NCBI GenBank assembly: GCA_947179265.1
Contig: CAMXBB010000099.1
Span: 1-5,696, forward strand
Origin: an uncultured Bacillota bacterium
GTDB lineage: Bacteria > Bacillota_I > Bacilli_A > RF39 > UBA660
Direction of reading: 5' to 3'
Length of the DNA: 5,696 nt
This document shows, one piece after another, positions 5,335-5,696 of this stretch; position 1 is the stretch's first letter, and each line of letters begins with the position of its first letter. The notes under the pieces were generated by a model that was not told where the DNA came from, made no database searches, and saw only the letters and a list, made by a program, of their open reading frames with translations. Made by a program: the position numbers and the translations under genes.

Positions 5335-5696
5335 CTATCTCACGTCCTTATATTCTTTTAATAACATATTTCCAAAGACATACTCAATTATGAAAGATAG
5401 TATCATCAATAATATATATGACACACCCATTATCAAAAGAGTATTTAAATCATTAGAACTTATAATATCAATATTTAACACTAACATATTTATTTTAAAA
5501 AGTCTTAGTACTACATTTATAATCGTATACCCACTTGCTATTATATTAGCTTCTACTAGATAAAGAGACATATACCCATTTAATAAATTATAACCAAATA
5601 AACTCTTTGGAACATCATCTTTTCTTTCATAATCTTGTAATACTATTATCAATCTATAAAATACAATAAAACTAATAGCAGCCATAATACTTACAC
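5335..5696 (-). CDS. Multi-pass membrane protein, C-terminal part only
   Basis: The frame is open to the right edge of the window, so this is the end of a longer protein. An ATG at 5685 exists, but codons upstream of it remain open and there is no convincing ribosome site, so it is not a good start. The visible residues include three hydrophobic segments when counted from that ATG (about 1-15, 38-64 and 82-105). They are separated by a charged loop, DYERKDDVPK, and a polar loop, DIISSNDLN, and the short tail LLKEYKDVR is charged and probably cytosolic. The TAG stop abuts the ATG of the next gene. The three genes at 5696-3824 thus form one tight membrane-protein unit. I do not recognise the family; a transporter or a poorly conserved membrane assembly protein would both fit. 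Confidence 0.75.
   Translation of the reverse strand, partial: VSIMAAISFIVFYRLIIVLQDYERKDDVPKSLFGYNLLNGYMSLYLVEANIIASGYTIINVVLRLFKINMLVLNIDIISSNDLNTLLIMGVSYILLMILSFIIEYVFGNMLLKEYKDVR

Noticed and set aside
5116..5563. Two overlapping plus-strand reading frames (5116-5361 and 5246-5563)
   Set aside because: They are antisense to coupled minus-strand genes with good starts. They are shadows of AT-rich coding sequence.
5683..5685. ATG at 5685 as the true start of the right-edge membrane protein
   Set aside because: Upstream codons stay open to the window edge and no ribosome site is visible, so it is more likely an internal methionine.

Overview
The window is AT-rich with standard-code genes (TGA is a stop for the PAP2 gene, and the dehydrogenase encodes its Trp as TGG). 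AGGAGG-like ribosome binding sites, tightly packed genes, intrinsic terminators and TATAAT promoters suggest a low-GC Bacillota-type chromosome, perhaps a gut-associated Bacilli or Clostridia lineage. Species cannot be told from this piece. Every supported gene is on the minus strand, so transcription runs from high to low coordinates.

In transcription order, the first block (5696 to 3824) is a tight three-gene unit of membrane proteins I do not recognise. It holds the end of a multi-pass membrane protein, a small Asn-rich protein with a C-terminal membrane helix, and a 362-aa membrane-anchored protein with repeated beta-strand-like units. Gaps between them are 0 and 2 nt.

The second block (about 3822 to 3224) is the most interesting. 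It is about 530 bases without a believable gene. It starts with a near-consensus sigma-A promoter (TTGCAT, 17 bp, TGC-TATAAT) and ends with an intrinsic terminator (8-bp stem, eight Us). The predicted transcript of about 520 nt is clearly richer in G+C than its surroundings, and its 5' end can pair with its 3' end. Directly downstream is a gene for a four-helix membrane protein of about 20 kDa with a cationic cytosolic motif, which I believe is OapA, the partner of OLE (ornate, large, extremophilic) RNA. RNA plus partner gene is the classical OLE locus layout, so I propose an OLE ribonucleoprotein locus. The RNA identity rests mainly on context.

The third block (3223 to 1325) is an operon of the oapA-like gene, a PAP2 lipid phosphatase and a short-chain dehydrogenase, with gaps of 9 and 3 nt, closed by a hairpin and U-tract. 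The last block (1270 to 1) has a probable extended -10 promoter, a zinc-dependent medium-chain alcohol/polyol dehydrogenase, and the start of a membrane-anchored protein that runs off the left edge.

No tRNA, rRNA, CRISPR array, insertion sequence or phage gene is visible.
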